Shown here piece after piece: positions 23,656 to 32,054 of a stretch of DNA of 64,000 nucleotides. The stretch is from Pseudomonas hunanensis (GTDB lineage: Bacteria; Pseudomonadota; Gammaproteobacteria; Pseudomonadales; Pseudomonadaceae). The translations under genes and the position numbers were made by a program. Location of the stretch: assembly GCF_013393325.1 (NCBI RefSeq), contig NZ_QJRC01000098.1, positions 62,001 through 126,000 on the forward strand, read 5' to 3'. Under the pieces are notes generated by a model. That model was not told where the DNA came from, made no database searches, and worked only from the letters and a program-made list of their open reading frames with translations. Position 1 is the stretch's first letter; every line of letters begins with the position of its first letter.

Positions 23656-25563
23656 TCAGAGGACCGGCTTGCGCGCCGCGCCGCTACGGGCCTTGGCCAT
23701 GGCCGCCAGGCGCACCGCGACGTTGGCCGCGCCGTAACCGGCATAGCCCCCCTTGCGCTGGATGATTTCGAAGAAGAAGCGCTCTTCGAACGGTTCGGTG
23801 TACACGTGGAACAGCTCGCCGCCCTGGGCGTCGCGGTCATACAGCACGTTGTAGTACGCCAGCTCGCTGAGGAACTCGTCGTCGAAATCGAAGCGCGCCG
23901 CGAGGTCGTCGTAGTAGTTGAGCGGGATTTCCAGCAGCGGAACCCCGGCCAGCTTGGCCCGTGCCACCTCACGGAAGATGTCATCACAATCGAAGGCGAT
24001 GTGGTGTACACCCGACCCCCGGTAGCTGGACAGCGCATGGGCAATAGCCGTGTTGCGGTTTTCCGAGATGTTCAGCGGCAGGCGCAGGGTGCCGCACTGG
24101 CTGCGCAGGGCGCGGCTCTTGACCAGGCCATACGGGTCGGGCAGCACCACTTCATCGTCGGCGGCAAAGTCGAACAGGCTCTTGTAGAACAGCACCCAGC
24201 TGTCCAGCGACTCGGCCGGCAGGGCCAGCGCCATATGGTCGATGCGGCGCAGGCCGCCAGTGGCAGTGGCGCTCTTGTCCAGGCTGAAATCGGTGTCGTA
24301 CAAGGTGTGGCCAGCAGTGCCCTGCTCCACCAGGTACAGCAGGCTGCCGTCCGGTGCACGTACCGCGGGTACTTCGCACTCGTTGGGGCCGACCAGGCCA
24401 CGGAACGGCTGGCCACGGAAGGCGGTGGCGCGTTTCAAGGCGGCTTGCGGATCCTTGACCCGCAACGCGGTGGCGCACAGCGACGGGCCGTGGGCCTCGA
24501 AGAAGTTGTGGCCGAAGGAATAGGGTTCGGCGTTCAGGACAATGTTGATATCGCCCTGGCGCAACAGTTGAACGTCCTTGCTGCGGTGCTTGCCGGCTTC
24601 GGCAAAGCCCAGGCGCTTTAGCCAGCTGCTCAGGCGCGCGCCGACGGCTTCGTCGACCGCGAACTCGAGGAACTCCACCCCATCATAGGCACTGGCCGCC
24701 GGCGGGGTGAACAGCACGCCAGGTTCGATCGGCGTGTGTTCCTGCTCCAAGCGCAAGCGGGTCTGTTCTTCGAGGTACAGCAGTGAACGCAAACCGTCGG
24801 CGGCATTCTGCCGGGTCGGCGCGGCGCGGAAGCCGTCGTTGAAAATTTCCAGCGACAGCGGCCCACGGTACCCCGTGGCAAGGATCGGCGCGAGGAAGCC
24901 GGCCATATCCATTTCGCCCTGCCCTGGGAAGCAGCGGAAATGGCGGCTCCACTCCAGCACATCCATGGCCAGGATCGGCGCGTCGGCCATTTGCACGAAG
25001 AAGATCTTGTCGCCTGGGATGTCGCGGATCGCGCTTGGGTCGCCCTTCAGCGACAAGGTGTGGAAGCTGTCAAGGATCACCCCGAGGGCCGGGTGGTCAG
25101 CCTGGCGCACCAGGTTCCAAACTTGCTGATAGGTGTTGACGTGGCGGCCCCACGCCAGGGCTTCGTAACCAATGCGCAGGCCGCGCTTGCCGGCATGCTC
25201 GGCCAACAGGCGCAAGTCGTCGACCAGCAGTTGCTCATCACCCAGGGCATCGGCCTGGACGTTGCTGCACACCAGCACCAAGTCGGTACCCAGCTCCTGC
25301 ATCAGGTCGAACTTGCGCTCGGCGCGGTCGAGGTTTTTCTGCAGGCGGTCGCGGCGGCAACCTTCAAAATCACGAAACGGCTGGAACAAGGTGATGGCAA
25401 TGCCCAGGTCGGCACACATCTGACGCACCTGGCGCGGGCTGCCAGCGTAATAGAGCAAGTCGTTTTCGAAGATCTCGACGCCGTCAAAACCGGCGGCGGC
25501 GATGGCTTCGAGCTTTTCCGGCAGGGTGCCGCTCAAGGACACGGTAGCGATCGAACGCTGCAT
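23656..25563 (-). CDS. quiC1: 3-dehydroshikimate dehydratase QuiC1 (dehydratase-HPPD-like fusion)
   Basis: Converts 3-dehydroshikimate to protocatechuate, feeding quinate and shikimate into the beta-ketoadipate pathway; 635 residues. Residues 1-280 form an AP-endonuclease-2 type TIM barrel whose metal ligands are visible as Glu134 (GYEALAWG), Asp165 (VILDSFH), Gln191 (FVQMADA) and Glu239 (SLEIFND). Residues about 290-635 are a vicinal-oxygen-chelate region like 4-hydroxyphenylpyruvate dioxygenase (RRIDHMALAL, GVHHIAFDCDD, RFFFEIIQRKGG). The same fusion is known from P. putida QuiC1, where the C-terminal half's role is unsettled. AAGGAA lies eight bases before the ATG and overlaps an AACAACAA motif. 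It is divergent from a transporter gene, with a PcaR-like palindrome between them. Confidence 0.94.
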   Translation of the reverse strand: MQRSIATVSLSGTLPEKLEAIAAAGFDGVEIFENDLLYYAGSPRQVRQMCADLGIAITLFQPFRDFEGCRRDRLQKNLDRAERKFDLMQELGTDLVLVCSNVQADALGDEQLLVDDLRLLAEHAGKRGLRIGYEALAWGRHVNTYQQVWNLVRQADHPALGVILDSFHTLSLKGDPSAIRDIPGDKIFFVQMADAPILAMDVLEWSRHFRCFPGQGEMDMAGFLAPILATGYRGPLSLEIFNDGFRAAPTRQNAADGLRSLLYLEEQTRLRLEQEHTPIEPGVLFTPPAASAYDGVEFLEFAVDEAVGARLSSWLKRLGFAEAGKHRSKDVQLLRQGDINIVLNAEPYSFGHNFFEAHGPSLCATALRVKDPQAALKRATAFRGQPFRGLVGPNECEVPAVRAPDGSLLYLVEQGTAGHTLYDTDFSLDKSATATGGLRRIDHMALALPAESLDSWVLFYKSLFDFAADDEVVLPDPYGLVKSRALRSQCGTLRLPLNISENRNTAIAHALSSYRGSGVHHIAFDCDDIFREVARAKLAGVPLLEIPLNYYDDLAARFDFDDEFLSELAYYNVLYDRDAQGGELFHVYTEPFEERFFFEIIQRKGGYAGYGAANVAVRLAAMAKARSGAARKPVL

Positions 25564-25571
25564 GGCGGGAG

Positions 25572-25583
25572 TTCCTTGTTGTT
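25572..25583 (-). promoter_or_regulatory. Hfq/Crc-type CA motif over the quiC1 ribosome-binding site
   Basis: On the minus strand AACAACAAGGAA joins an AANAANAA motif directly to the Shine-Dalgarno AAGGAA, nine bases before the ATG. In pseudomonads this placement is the hallmark of mRNAs silenced by Hfq and Crc during growth on preferred carbon sources. Confidence 0.6.
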
Positions 25584-25696
25584 AGAAAATTACGGTGCCG
25601 GTCAGGTAGAAACCACGGGCACAGTTTATGGCACGATCGATTATTCGCAGGTAAAGTCCTCGCTTCAATTCATTTGTACGGAATGGTTAGTTTTGC

Positions 25697-25711
25697 GTTC
25701 GATTATCGCAC
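25697..25711. promoter_or_regulatory. PcaR-like palindrome between quiC1 and the transporter
   Basis: GTTCGATTATCGCAC differs at one position from the P. putida PcaR site GTTCGATAATCGCAC as I remember it. It lies almost exactly midway, 133 bases before quiC1 and 140 bases before the transporter start. PcaR is an IclR-family activator responding to beta-ketoadipate. Another IclR member such as a quinate regulator would have a similar site. Confidence 0.5.
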
Positions 25712-25826
25712 AAAACCCGTTTTGGCGAATTGCTAGACCGCTGGCCCGTGGTCAACATGAACCACAGACGCAGGCACACCGACCGTTGCCTCCTGCCTTG
25801 GCATAACCTCTGGCGGAACCTGCGCA

Positions 25827-25840
25827 AACAACAATAACAA
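25827..25840 (+). promoter_or_regulatory. Hfq/Crc-type CA motif at the transporter start
   Basis: AACAACAATAACAA (two overlapping AANAANAA matches) sits immediately before the CGGAG ribosome-binding site of the transporter at 25852. It suggests catabolite repression of uptake together with QuiC1. Confidence 0.6.
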
Positions 25841-25851
25841 CGGAGACAACG

Positions 25852-27225
25852 ATGGCTCACTCCAGCTCGCAAGCAAAGAAAGCGACCGCCAGTGGATGGA
25901 TAGGCTCGGCACTCGAGTACTACGACTTTTTCATCTATGCCCAGGCCGCTGCGCTGATTTTCCCGCAGATCTTCTTCCCCAATACCGACCCGAAAATGGC
26001 CATCATCGCCTCGTTGGCCACGTACGGCGTGGGCTACCTGGCGCGCCCGGTCGGCGCCTTCGTGTTGGGCCACTGGGGTGATACCCGCGGCCGCAAGAAC
26101 GTCCTGCTGCTGTGCATGTTCCTGATGGGCCTGTCGACCATGGCCGTAGGCCTGCTGCCTACCTACCACGACATCGGTTACCTCGCACCGGCCTTGCTGG
26201 TGGTACTGCGCCTGATCCAGGGCTTTGCCGTGGCCGGGGAAATCTCCGGGGCCAGTTCCATGATCATGGAGCACGCGCCATTCGGCCGAAGAGGTTATTA
26301 CGCCAGCTTCACCCTGCAGGGCGTGCAAGCGGGCCAAGTACTGGCGGCGGCGGTGTTCCTGCCACTGGCTTACTTCATGCCTAGCGAAGCCTTCACCGAA
26401 TGGGGCTGGCGCATTCCGTTCCTGATGAGCGCCATCGTGCTGATTGCCGGCTTCATCATCCGTAAGGAAGTGCACGAAACCCCGGCGTTCGTGAAAGAAG
26501 AGAAACAGGACAAGGTTGCCAAGTCGCCAATCAGCGAAGCTTTCCGCCACAGCTGGAAGCACATGGTGCTGGTGATGTTCATGGCGCTGATGAACGTGAT
26601 CCCGGTCGTGGCCACCATCTTCGGTGCCGCCTACGCGGTGCAGCCGGCGTATGGCATCGGTTTCGACAAGAGCGTGTACCTGTGGATCCCGGTAGTGGGC
26701 AACATCGTCGCGGTGCTGGTGATCCCGTTCGTGGGTAACTTGTCGGACAAGATCGGCCGTCGCCCGACCATGATCGCCGGCTGCCTGGGCTCTGGTCTGC
26801 TGGCCTTCGTCTACCTGTATGCAATCAGCATCCAGAACGTGCCAATGGCGTTCGCCGCCTCGATCGTGATGTGGGGCATGGTGTATCAGGGTTACAACGC
26901 GGTGTTCCCAAGCTTCTACCCAGAACTGTTCCACACCCGCTACCGCGTTTCGGCCATGGCCATCGCGCAGAACATCGGCACCATGCTGACTGCCATGCTG
27001 CCGGCGCTGTTCGCACTGGTTGCCCCGCCTGGCTCGGACAATATCCCGCTGGTAGTCGGTAGCCTGGCGTTCTTCATCACCTGCGTGTGCGCCTTGGCGG
27101 CCTACATTGCCCCGGAAACCCACCGCCTGGCGATGGAAGACCTGGGTAACCCAGCGGCCAAGCCGATGGAGAAGGAAGCGTATGAAGCTAGCCGTAAAGG
27201 CAGCTTTCAGGCAGTGAGCCACTGA
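25852..27225 (+). CDS. MFS transporter, metabolite:H+ symporter type (probable shikimate/dehydroshikimate uptake)
   Basis: Inner-membrane proton symporter of 457 residues with about 12 hydrophobic segments. The N-terminus (ASGWIGSALEYYDFFIYAQAAALIFPQ) and the loop-2 motif GHWGDTRGRKNVL are signatures of the MHS branch that includes ShiA, KgtP and ProP. A second copy of the MFS loop motif is seen at FVGNLSDKIGRRPTMI. CGGAGACAAC precedes the ATG. It is divergent from quiC1 and separated by a shared control region with a PcaR-like site and CA motif, so shikimate, dehydroshikimate or protocatechuate is the likeliest substrate. That substrate is inferred from context only. Confidence 0.85.
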   Translation: MAHSSSQAKKATASGWIGSALEYYDFFIYAQAAALIFPQIFFPNTDPKMAIIASLATYGVGYLARPVGAFVLGHWGDTRGRKNVLLLCMFLMGLSTMAVGLLPTYHDIGYLAPALLVVLRLIQGFAVAGEISGASSMIMEHAPFGRRGYYASFTLQGVQAGQVLAAAVFLPLAYFMPSEAFTEWGWRIPFLMSAIVLIAGFIIRKEVHETPAFVKEEKQDKVAKSPISEAFRHSWKHMVLVMFMALMNVIPVVATIFGAAYAVQPAYGIGFDKSVYLWIPVVGNIVAVLVIPFVGNLSDKIGRRPTMIAGCLGSGLLAFVYLYAISIQNVPMAFAASIVMWGMVYQGYNAVFPSFYPELFHTRYRVSAMAIAQNIGTMLTAMLPALFALVAPPGSDNIPLVVGSLAFFITCVCALAAYIAPETHRLAMEDLGNPAAKPMEKEAYEASRKGSFQAVSH

Positions 27226-27231
27226 TAGACC

Positions 27232-27256
27232 GCCGGGGCCGCATTGCGGCCCCGGC
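27232..27256. terminator. Bidirectional terminator hairpin
   Basis: GCCGGGGCCGC, loop ATT, GCGGCCCCGGC is a perfect 11-base stem. It fills the 35-base gap between the convergent transporter and decarboxylase genes. T-rich tails are short on both sides. Confidence 0.8.
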
Positions 27257-27260
27257 ATTG

Positions 27261-28673
27261 TCAGCCTTCAACCACTTCCTGCAAGCGCGTCCAGAGCCGC
27301 TCGACATCCCCCCGCTCAGTCGGCAACGCACCAACCGACACCCGCACCATCCACCGCCCATCCAGCGTCGCCGGCGTCACATACGCATCCCCAGACGCAT
27401 TCAACCGCTCGGCCCAACCCTTGGTATGCGCATCCAGCGCTTCCCCTTCCAGCCCCGCCGGCCGATGGCGAATGCACAAGGTCTGCAATTGCACCGGCGC
27501 CAGCACTTCCCACTCTGCTGTAGCCCCCACTTGCCCTGCCAACCACTGGGCATTGTCCAGGTCACGCCGCAGCCGCGCCTGCAACGCGTCAACGCCCTCG
27601 CTGCGCAGCATGAACCACAGCTTCAATGCGCGGAACCGACGGCCCAACGGGATCCCCCAGTCACGCAGGTTCTTCACCTCGCCGTCCACCGCCGACTGCA
27701 GGTAGCTGGGGTTGGTGCTCATGACCCGGATCAGGTGCTGCGGGTCACGGACGTAATAGATCGAGCAATCGAAGGCCACACCCAGCCACTTGTGGGCATT
27801 GACCACCACCGAGTCGGCCAACTCGATGCCGTCCCACATCCAGCGGCACTCGGGCAGAATCATCGCCGAACCTGCCATGGCCGAGTCTACATGCAGCCAC
27901 AGGCCATGGGCCTGGGCAATTTCGCCGATCGGGCGCAACGGGTCGAGGGCAGTGGTCGTCGTGGTGCCGGTGGTGGCAACTACGGCGCATGGCTGGTTAC
28001 CGGCGGCCAGGTCTTGCTCGATCGCCGCCTGCAACGCCTCGGGGCGCAGCGCGTAACGCTCGTCAGTGGGGATAAGCCGGATGTTGTCGCGGCCAAAACC
28101 GGCCAGCAGCGCGGCCTTGTCCACCGAGCTGTGGGCATGGGCGCTGACATACACGATCAAAGGCTTGGCTTCAGCCTGCAGGCCACCGCGTACCAAGGCG
28201 TAATCGGTGGCGCGTTCACGGGCGCTGATAAGCGCTACCAGCGTGCTGGTCGAAGCGGTGTCCTGGATGACCCCGCTCCATTGTCCAGACAAGCCAAGCA
28301 GTTGGCGCAGCCAGTCGAGGGTGGTTTCTTCCAGTTCGCTCAGGGCCGGGCTGGATTGCCATGACAGGCCCAGCACACCCAGGCCGGTGCTGAGGAAGTC
28401 CCCCAGTACCGAGGACAGGGTGCCGTTGGAGGGAAAGTAACCGTAGAAATCCGGGTGCTGCCAATGAGACAGGCCAGGCATCACCAGCTGGTTGACGTCG
28501 TCGAGGATGGCCTCGAAGGGTTCGCCTTGCTGGGGCGCGGCTGCGGGCAAAGCGGCCTTGAGGTAGCCAGGTTCGACCTGGGCCATGACCGGGCGTTCGC
28601 CGACGGTTTGGCGATAGTCGGCGATCAGGTCGATCAGTTGGTGGCCGTATTGGCGGAATTGTTCGGGGGTCAC
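27261..28673 (-). CDS. ddc: PLP-dependent aromatic L-amino-acid decarboxylase (L-DOPA decarboxylase-like)
   Basis: Cytoplasmic group II pyridoxal-phosphate decarboxylase of 470 residues, converting an aromatic amino acid to its amine. Seen are MTPEQFRQYGHQLIDLIADY, the substrate-site segment LSHWQHPDFYGYFPSN, VIQDTASTSTLVAL, HVDSAMAGSA (AHxDxA region with the cofactor-binding Asp), and the Schiff-base lysine Lys295 in NAHKWLGVAFD. The length equals that of human and insect DOPA decarboxylases. A P. putida enzyme of this type was reported to prefer L-DOPA, as I recall. A LysR gene lies 82 bases upstream in the same direction and may control it. Substrate assignment is by family resemblance. 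Confidence 0.9.
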   Translation of the reverse strand: MTPEQFRQYGHQLIDLIADYRQTVGERPVMAQVEPGYLKAALPAAAPQQGEPFEAILDDVNQLVMPGLSHWQHPDFYGYFPSNGTLSSVLGDFLSTGLGVLGLSWQSSPALSELEETTLDWLRQLLGLSGQWSGVIQDTASTSTLVALISARERATDYALVRGGLQAEAKPLIVYVSAHAHSSVDKAALLAGFGRDNIRLIPTDERYALRPEALQAAIEQDLAAGNQPCAVVATTGTTTTTALDPLRPIGEIAQAHGLWLHVDSAMAGSAMILPECRWMWDGIELADSVVVNAHKWLGVAFDCSIYYVRDPQHLIRVMSTNPSYLQSAVDGEVKNLRDWGIPLGRRFRALKLWFMLRSEGVDALQARLRRDLDNAQWLAGQVGATAEWEVLAPVQLQTLCIRHRPAGLEGEALDAHTKGWAERLNASGDAYVTPATLDGRWMVRVSVGALPTERGDVERLWTRLQEVVEG

Positions 28674-28755
28674 GTGGGGGCTCCTTTGGGTGATCCACTG
28701 CCACCCAGTCTAGGCACCCGTGCCCAACCGAATAACCCCACGTTGTGCATACCTG

Positions 28756-29700
28756 CTATGGCGAACCCGCATGCCCGCCTTGCACGCCGAACTGCGACTG
28801 GCGCCACAGCTCGAACACGCGGTTGCGGAACCAGCGGTGCTCGGCCGAAGCCTGCAGCCTTTGGTGCCACACCACCCAGTAGCGCTGGCTGTGGTCGATG
28901 AAACCAAGCGGCCGCCAGGCCAGGTCATGCAAACGGCATAACTGCCGGGCGATGTGCTCGGGAACCGTGGCCACGGCCTGGCTGTTGGCAATGACTTTCA
29001 CGGTGGCGGAAAAGAACGGCACTTCCAGGCTGACCCGTCGCTGCAACCCCTGTGCACGCAGGTAGCGGTCGATGAAGCTGTCCTTGTCGCCACCGCCGGA
29101 AATGCGCACATGCTTGTGCGCCAGGTAGTCGGCCTGGCTGAGTGCAGCATGCGCTGCCAGCGGGTGGTCGTGGCGCATCAGGCACACGGCGCGGTCTTCA
29201 CCCAGCAAGCGCCCATGCAGGTTGGGTGGCGACTCGTCGAACAAGGTGGTAGCCAGGTCGATTTCGCCACTGGCCAGCAAGGCATACTGGCCAGCCTGCC
29301 AAGTGCGGTACTCCAGCGATACGCCTGGTGCTTCACGCTCCAGCGCCGCCACCAGCAACGGCAGCATGTGTTCGGCTACATAGTCAGAGGCCGCCAGGCA
29401 GAAGCGCCGCTCGCAGCGTGCCGGGTCGAACACTGCGGGCTGGCGCAGAGCGTGAAGTTCTTCGAGGACCTGGCGCAGCGGTTCAACCAGCGCTTCGGCG
29501 TGTTCGCTGAGTACGTAGCCGCGGCCTTGGCGCACCAGTAACGGGTCGTCGAAGGCTTCGCGCAGGTGGGCTAGCTGCCGGCTCAGGGCCGACTGGCTGA
29601 CACCCAGGCGGTCGGCAGCGTGGCTGAGGTTTTTCAGCTGCAGCAGGTGGTCGAGGGTACGCAGGTGGGCGAGGCTTAGGGAGGCGAAGGTGGGGTTCAT
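28756..29700 (-). CDS. LysR-family transcriptional regulator
   Basis: DNA-binding regulator of 314 residues. The N-terminal winged helix-turn-helix is visible (LAHLRTLDHLLQLKNLSHAADRLGVSQSALSRQLAHL), followed by a linker helix and a two-lobed effector domain of the NodD/NahR-like subgroup (FCLAASDYVAEHMLPLLVAALE ... DLATTLFDE ... ATVPEHIARQL). It lies directly upstream of and in the same direction as the decarboxylase gene, which is its most likely target. The effector could be an aromatic amino acid. LysR genes usually diverge from their targets, so control of another locus is possible. A REP doublet separates it from the YebC-like gene. Confidence 0.88.
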   Translation of the reverse strand: MNPTFASLSLAHLRTLDHLLQLKNLSHAADRLGVSQSALSRQLAHLREAFDDPLLVRQGRGYVLSEHAEALVEPLRQVLEELHALRQPAVFDPARCERRFCLAASDYVAEHMLPLLVAALEREAPGVSLEYRTWQAGQYALLASGEIDLATTLFDESPPNLHGRLLGEDRAVCLMRHDHPLAAHAALSQADYLAHKHVRISGGGDKDSFIDRYLRAQGLQRRVSLEVPFFSATVKVIANSQAVATVPEHIARQLCRLHDLAWRPLGFIDHSQRYWVVWHQRLQASAEHRWFRNRVFELWRQSQFGVQGGHAGSP

Positions 29701-29744
29701 CGAGGGTTCGGCTCCAGACCGCAGGCGAGGGCTTTGCCCTCGTT

Positions 29745-29828
29745 TCGCGACACAAGGCCGCCCCCACAGGGGAATGCATAACCTGTGTGGGAGCGGCCTT
29801 GTGTCGCGATGGGCCGTAAAGCGGCCCG
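29745..29828. repeat. REP doublet (inverted pair) between the LysR and YebC-like genes
   Basis: TCGCGACACAAGGCCGC...CAGG at 29745-29770 is inverted at 29782-29809, followed by a GGGCCGTAAAGCGGCCC hairpin at 29811-29827. The core matches the doublet at 23534-23648, so both belong to one REP family. Confidence 0.85.
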
Positions 29829-29837
29829 TTACGCAGA

Positions 29838-30551
29838 TCAGTCAGTCAGACCAACGTACACGTTCTGCACGTCATCGTTCTCGTCGATCGCCTCGAGGAA
29901 CGCTTCAACCTCAGCCAGCGCTTCAGCACTCAGGCTGGCTGCGCTTACCGGGTTTTTCGGGGTGTAGCCGATTTTTGCCGAGGTGACGGTGAAGCCCTGT
30001 TCCGGCAGCGCCTTCTGCACTGCGTCCAGGTCGGTGGTGTCGGTGATGAACAGGGTCGAGCCCTCTTCTTCACCTTCCTCGAAGTCCTGGGCACCGGCTT
30101 CGATGGCGGCCATTTCCGGATCAGCGTCAGCGCTTGCAGGGGTGGCTTCGATCAGGCCTACATGGTTGAAGTCCCACGCTACCGAACCGCTGGCGCCCAG
30201 TTGGCCCTTGCGGAACAGCACACGGATTTGCGCGACGGTACGGTTGATGTTGTCGGTCAGGCACTCGACGATCAGCGGTACCTGATGCGGTGCGAAGCCT
30301 TCATAGCTCACCGCATGGTACTGCACGGCATCGCCGTCCAGGCCAGCACCCTTGCGAATTGCCCGGTCCAGGGTCTCGCGGGTCATCGAAGCCTTCTTGG
30401 CTTGCACGATGGCCAGGCGCAGGCGCGGGTTCATGTCGGGATCGGCACCCGACTTGGCAGCGATCTGGATTTCCTTGGACAGCTTGCCCATGATCTTGCC
30501 TTTGGCATTGGCTGCTGTTTCTCTATGTTTGGCTTTCCACTGTGCGCCCAT
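29838..30551 (-). CDS. YebC/TACO1 family protein, YeeN-type paralogue
   Basis: Cytoplasmic protein of 237 residues. The N-terminus MGAQWKAKHRETAANAKGK differs from YebC (MAGHSKW) and matches the YeeN branch. The conserved core is clear: GKLSKEIQIAAKSGADPDMNPRLRLAI, KKASMTRETLDRAIRKGAG, EGFAPHQVPLIVECLTDN, RTVAQIRVLFRKGQLGASGSVAW. Members act as DNA-binding regulators (PmpR) or help ribosomes through proline-rich stretches; which role applies here is unknown. The gene stands alone, preceded by about 100 non-coding bases, and ends beside the REP doublet. Confidence 0.92.
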   Translation of the reverse strand: MGAQWKAKHRETAANAKGKIMGKLSKEIQIAAKSGADPDMNPRLRLAIVQAKKASMTRETLDRAIRKGAGLDGDAVQYHAVSYEGFAPHQVPLIVECLTDNINRTVAQIRVLFRKGQLGASGSVAWDFNHVGLIEATPASADADPEMAAIEAGAQDFEEGEEEGSTLFITDTTDLDAVQKALPEQGFTVTSAKIGYTPKNPVSAASLSAEALAEVEAFLEAIDENDDVQNVYVGLTD

Positions 30552-30648
30552 GTCGACTCTCTTGTTTCAGCGACCGGTTCAGGAAGCGACCGGCCAAAAG
30601 TGGGTGCATTTTATACGCCCTCAGGCATGGGATCGACAAGAAATCTCA

Positions 30649-32040
30649 TCAGCCTTTATCGGCCTTGCCCGCCGCCGCCGCAAACCGCGCCAACCGCACA
30701 TCCAACCGGCGCGGGCGCAAACCGCGATCTTCGGCGTGCTCCTTGCGGCGAATGGCATTGCGCACCAGCAGTGAGCCCAGGTAGCGGATCGGCTCGGGCG
30801 GGAACAGGCCCAGCGGCCCTTTGACCAGTGGCGAACGGGTCCACGGGTTGTCCAGCCCCAGCGCCAGCGACGAAAGAATCTGCCCGCCCATATGGCACGG
30901 GCCAACGCCGCTGCCGGAGTAACCAAAGCCGTAGAACACGTTGCCCTGCCCGTCCAAGCGACCAAAGAACGGCAAACCGGTCACCGAGCGGTCCGACGGC
31001 CCGTTCCAGCTGGCCGCCAGTGGCACCTCGGCCAAGGCCGGGAAAAACCCGCCAAGGCTTTCGCGCAGCAAGGGGCGGTACGGCGACGGCTGGTCGAACA
31101 CCGGCAACATGCGCCCGCCGTAGGCGAACGTGTTGCCGCCCTTGCCGAGCATCAGCCGGCCATCGGCGGTGTTGTGGTAGTAGTGCACGAAAATACGCGA
31201 GTCGAGCACGCTGATACCGCTGTCCAGGCCGATCTGGCTCAACAGCTCGGGGCACGGTTCGGTAATCACCATGTCGCTGGAGACAATCGCCACGCTGCGC
31301 TCGAACTGCGGGAAGGCCCGCGCCATCCAGGCATTGAGGCCCAACACCACGCGGTCGGCGCGCAGCGTGCCATGGGCCGTGCGCACCTGCACCGGGGCGC
31401 CATGCTCCAGGCCAGTCATGGCGGTACCCTCAAAGATACGCACGCCACGCTGCAAGGCCACCCGGCGCAAGCCACGCACCAGCTTGCCCGGCTGCACGGT
31501 GGCGGCGGCCGGCGAGAACCAGCCTTCCAGATGCCGCGCAGAACCTGCCAGGCGCTGCACCTGCTCCAGCGGCAGGCGGCGGAACGAGTTGATACCCTTT
31601 TGTTCCAGCGCGGCGATGACGGCATCGGTGGCACCCACCTGGGCTGCATTGGTGGCCGTGTACAGCGTGCCGTCCAGGCGGTAGTCGCAGTCGATGCCAT
31701 TGGCTGCGCAGAACGCACCAATGTCGCCGATGCTGCGCTCCGACTCACGCACCAGGCGTACCGCCTCGGCCACCCCGAACAAGCGTTCGAGGGTGAAGTA
31801 CTTGGCCGACCAGGACAAGGCGCAACCACCATTGCGGCCACTGGCACCGGCGCCGCAGATGTCGGCCTCGATCAACACGATATCCAGGGCCGGCACCGCC
31901 TCCTTGAGCATCAGTGCCGTCCATAGCCCGGTGTAGCCGCCGCCCACGATGCACACATCGCAACGGGCATCGCCTTGCAGTGGCGGGCACACCGCCTCCT
32001 GCGTCGATTCCAGGGCCTGTTGCAGCCAGAAGGGTCTCAT
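30649..32040 (-). CDS. FAD-dependent oxidoreductase, DAO family (aminophosphonate-oxidase-like?)
   Basis: Predicted soluble flavoprotein amine oxidase or dehydrogenase of 463 residues. The N-terminal dinucleotide fold is DVCIVGGGYTGLWTALMLKE with the ribose-binding acid in IVLIEADICGAGASGRNGG. The C-terminal FAD-binding motif is GNVFYGFGYSGSGVGPCHMGGQ. The opening (FWLQQALE...LQGDARCDVCIVGGGYTGLWTA) recalls proteins annotated as aminophosphonate oxidoreductases (TIGR03329 type), from memory. It lies 14 bases after an organophosphate-type MFS carrier gene on the same strand, with a LysR gene divergent beyond. A cargo that is both phosphorylated and an amine, such as an N-substituted aminophosphonate, is a plausible substrate; a plain amino acid is the alternative. 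Confidence 0.85.
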   Translation of the reverse strand: MRPFWLQQALESTQEAVCPPLQGDARCDVCIVGGGYTGLWTALMLKEAVPALDIVLIEADICGAGASGRNGGCALSWSAKYFTLERLFGVAEAVRLVRESERSIGDIGAFCAANGIDCDYRLDGTLYTATNAAQVGATDAVIAALEQKGINSFRRLPLEQVQRLAGSARHLEGWFSPAAATVQPGKLVRGLRRVALQRGVRIFEGTAMTGLEHGAPVQVRTAHGTLRADRVVLGLNAWMARAFPQFERSVAIVSSDMVITEPCPELLSQIGLDSGISVLDSRIFVHYYHNTADGRLMLGKGGNTFAYGGRMLPVFDQPSPYRPLLRESLGGFFPALAEVPLAASWNGPSDRSVTGLPFFGRLDGQGNVFYGFGYSGSGVGPCHMGGQILSSLALGLDNPWTRSPLVKGPLGLFPPEPIRYLGSLLVRNAIRRKEHAEDRGLRPRRLDVRLARFAAAAGKADKG

Positions 32041-32054
32041 TCGCTCGCTTTCCT

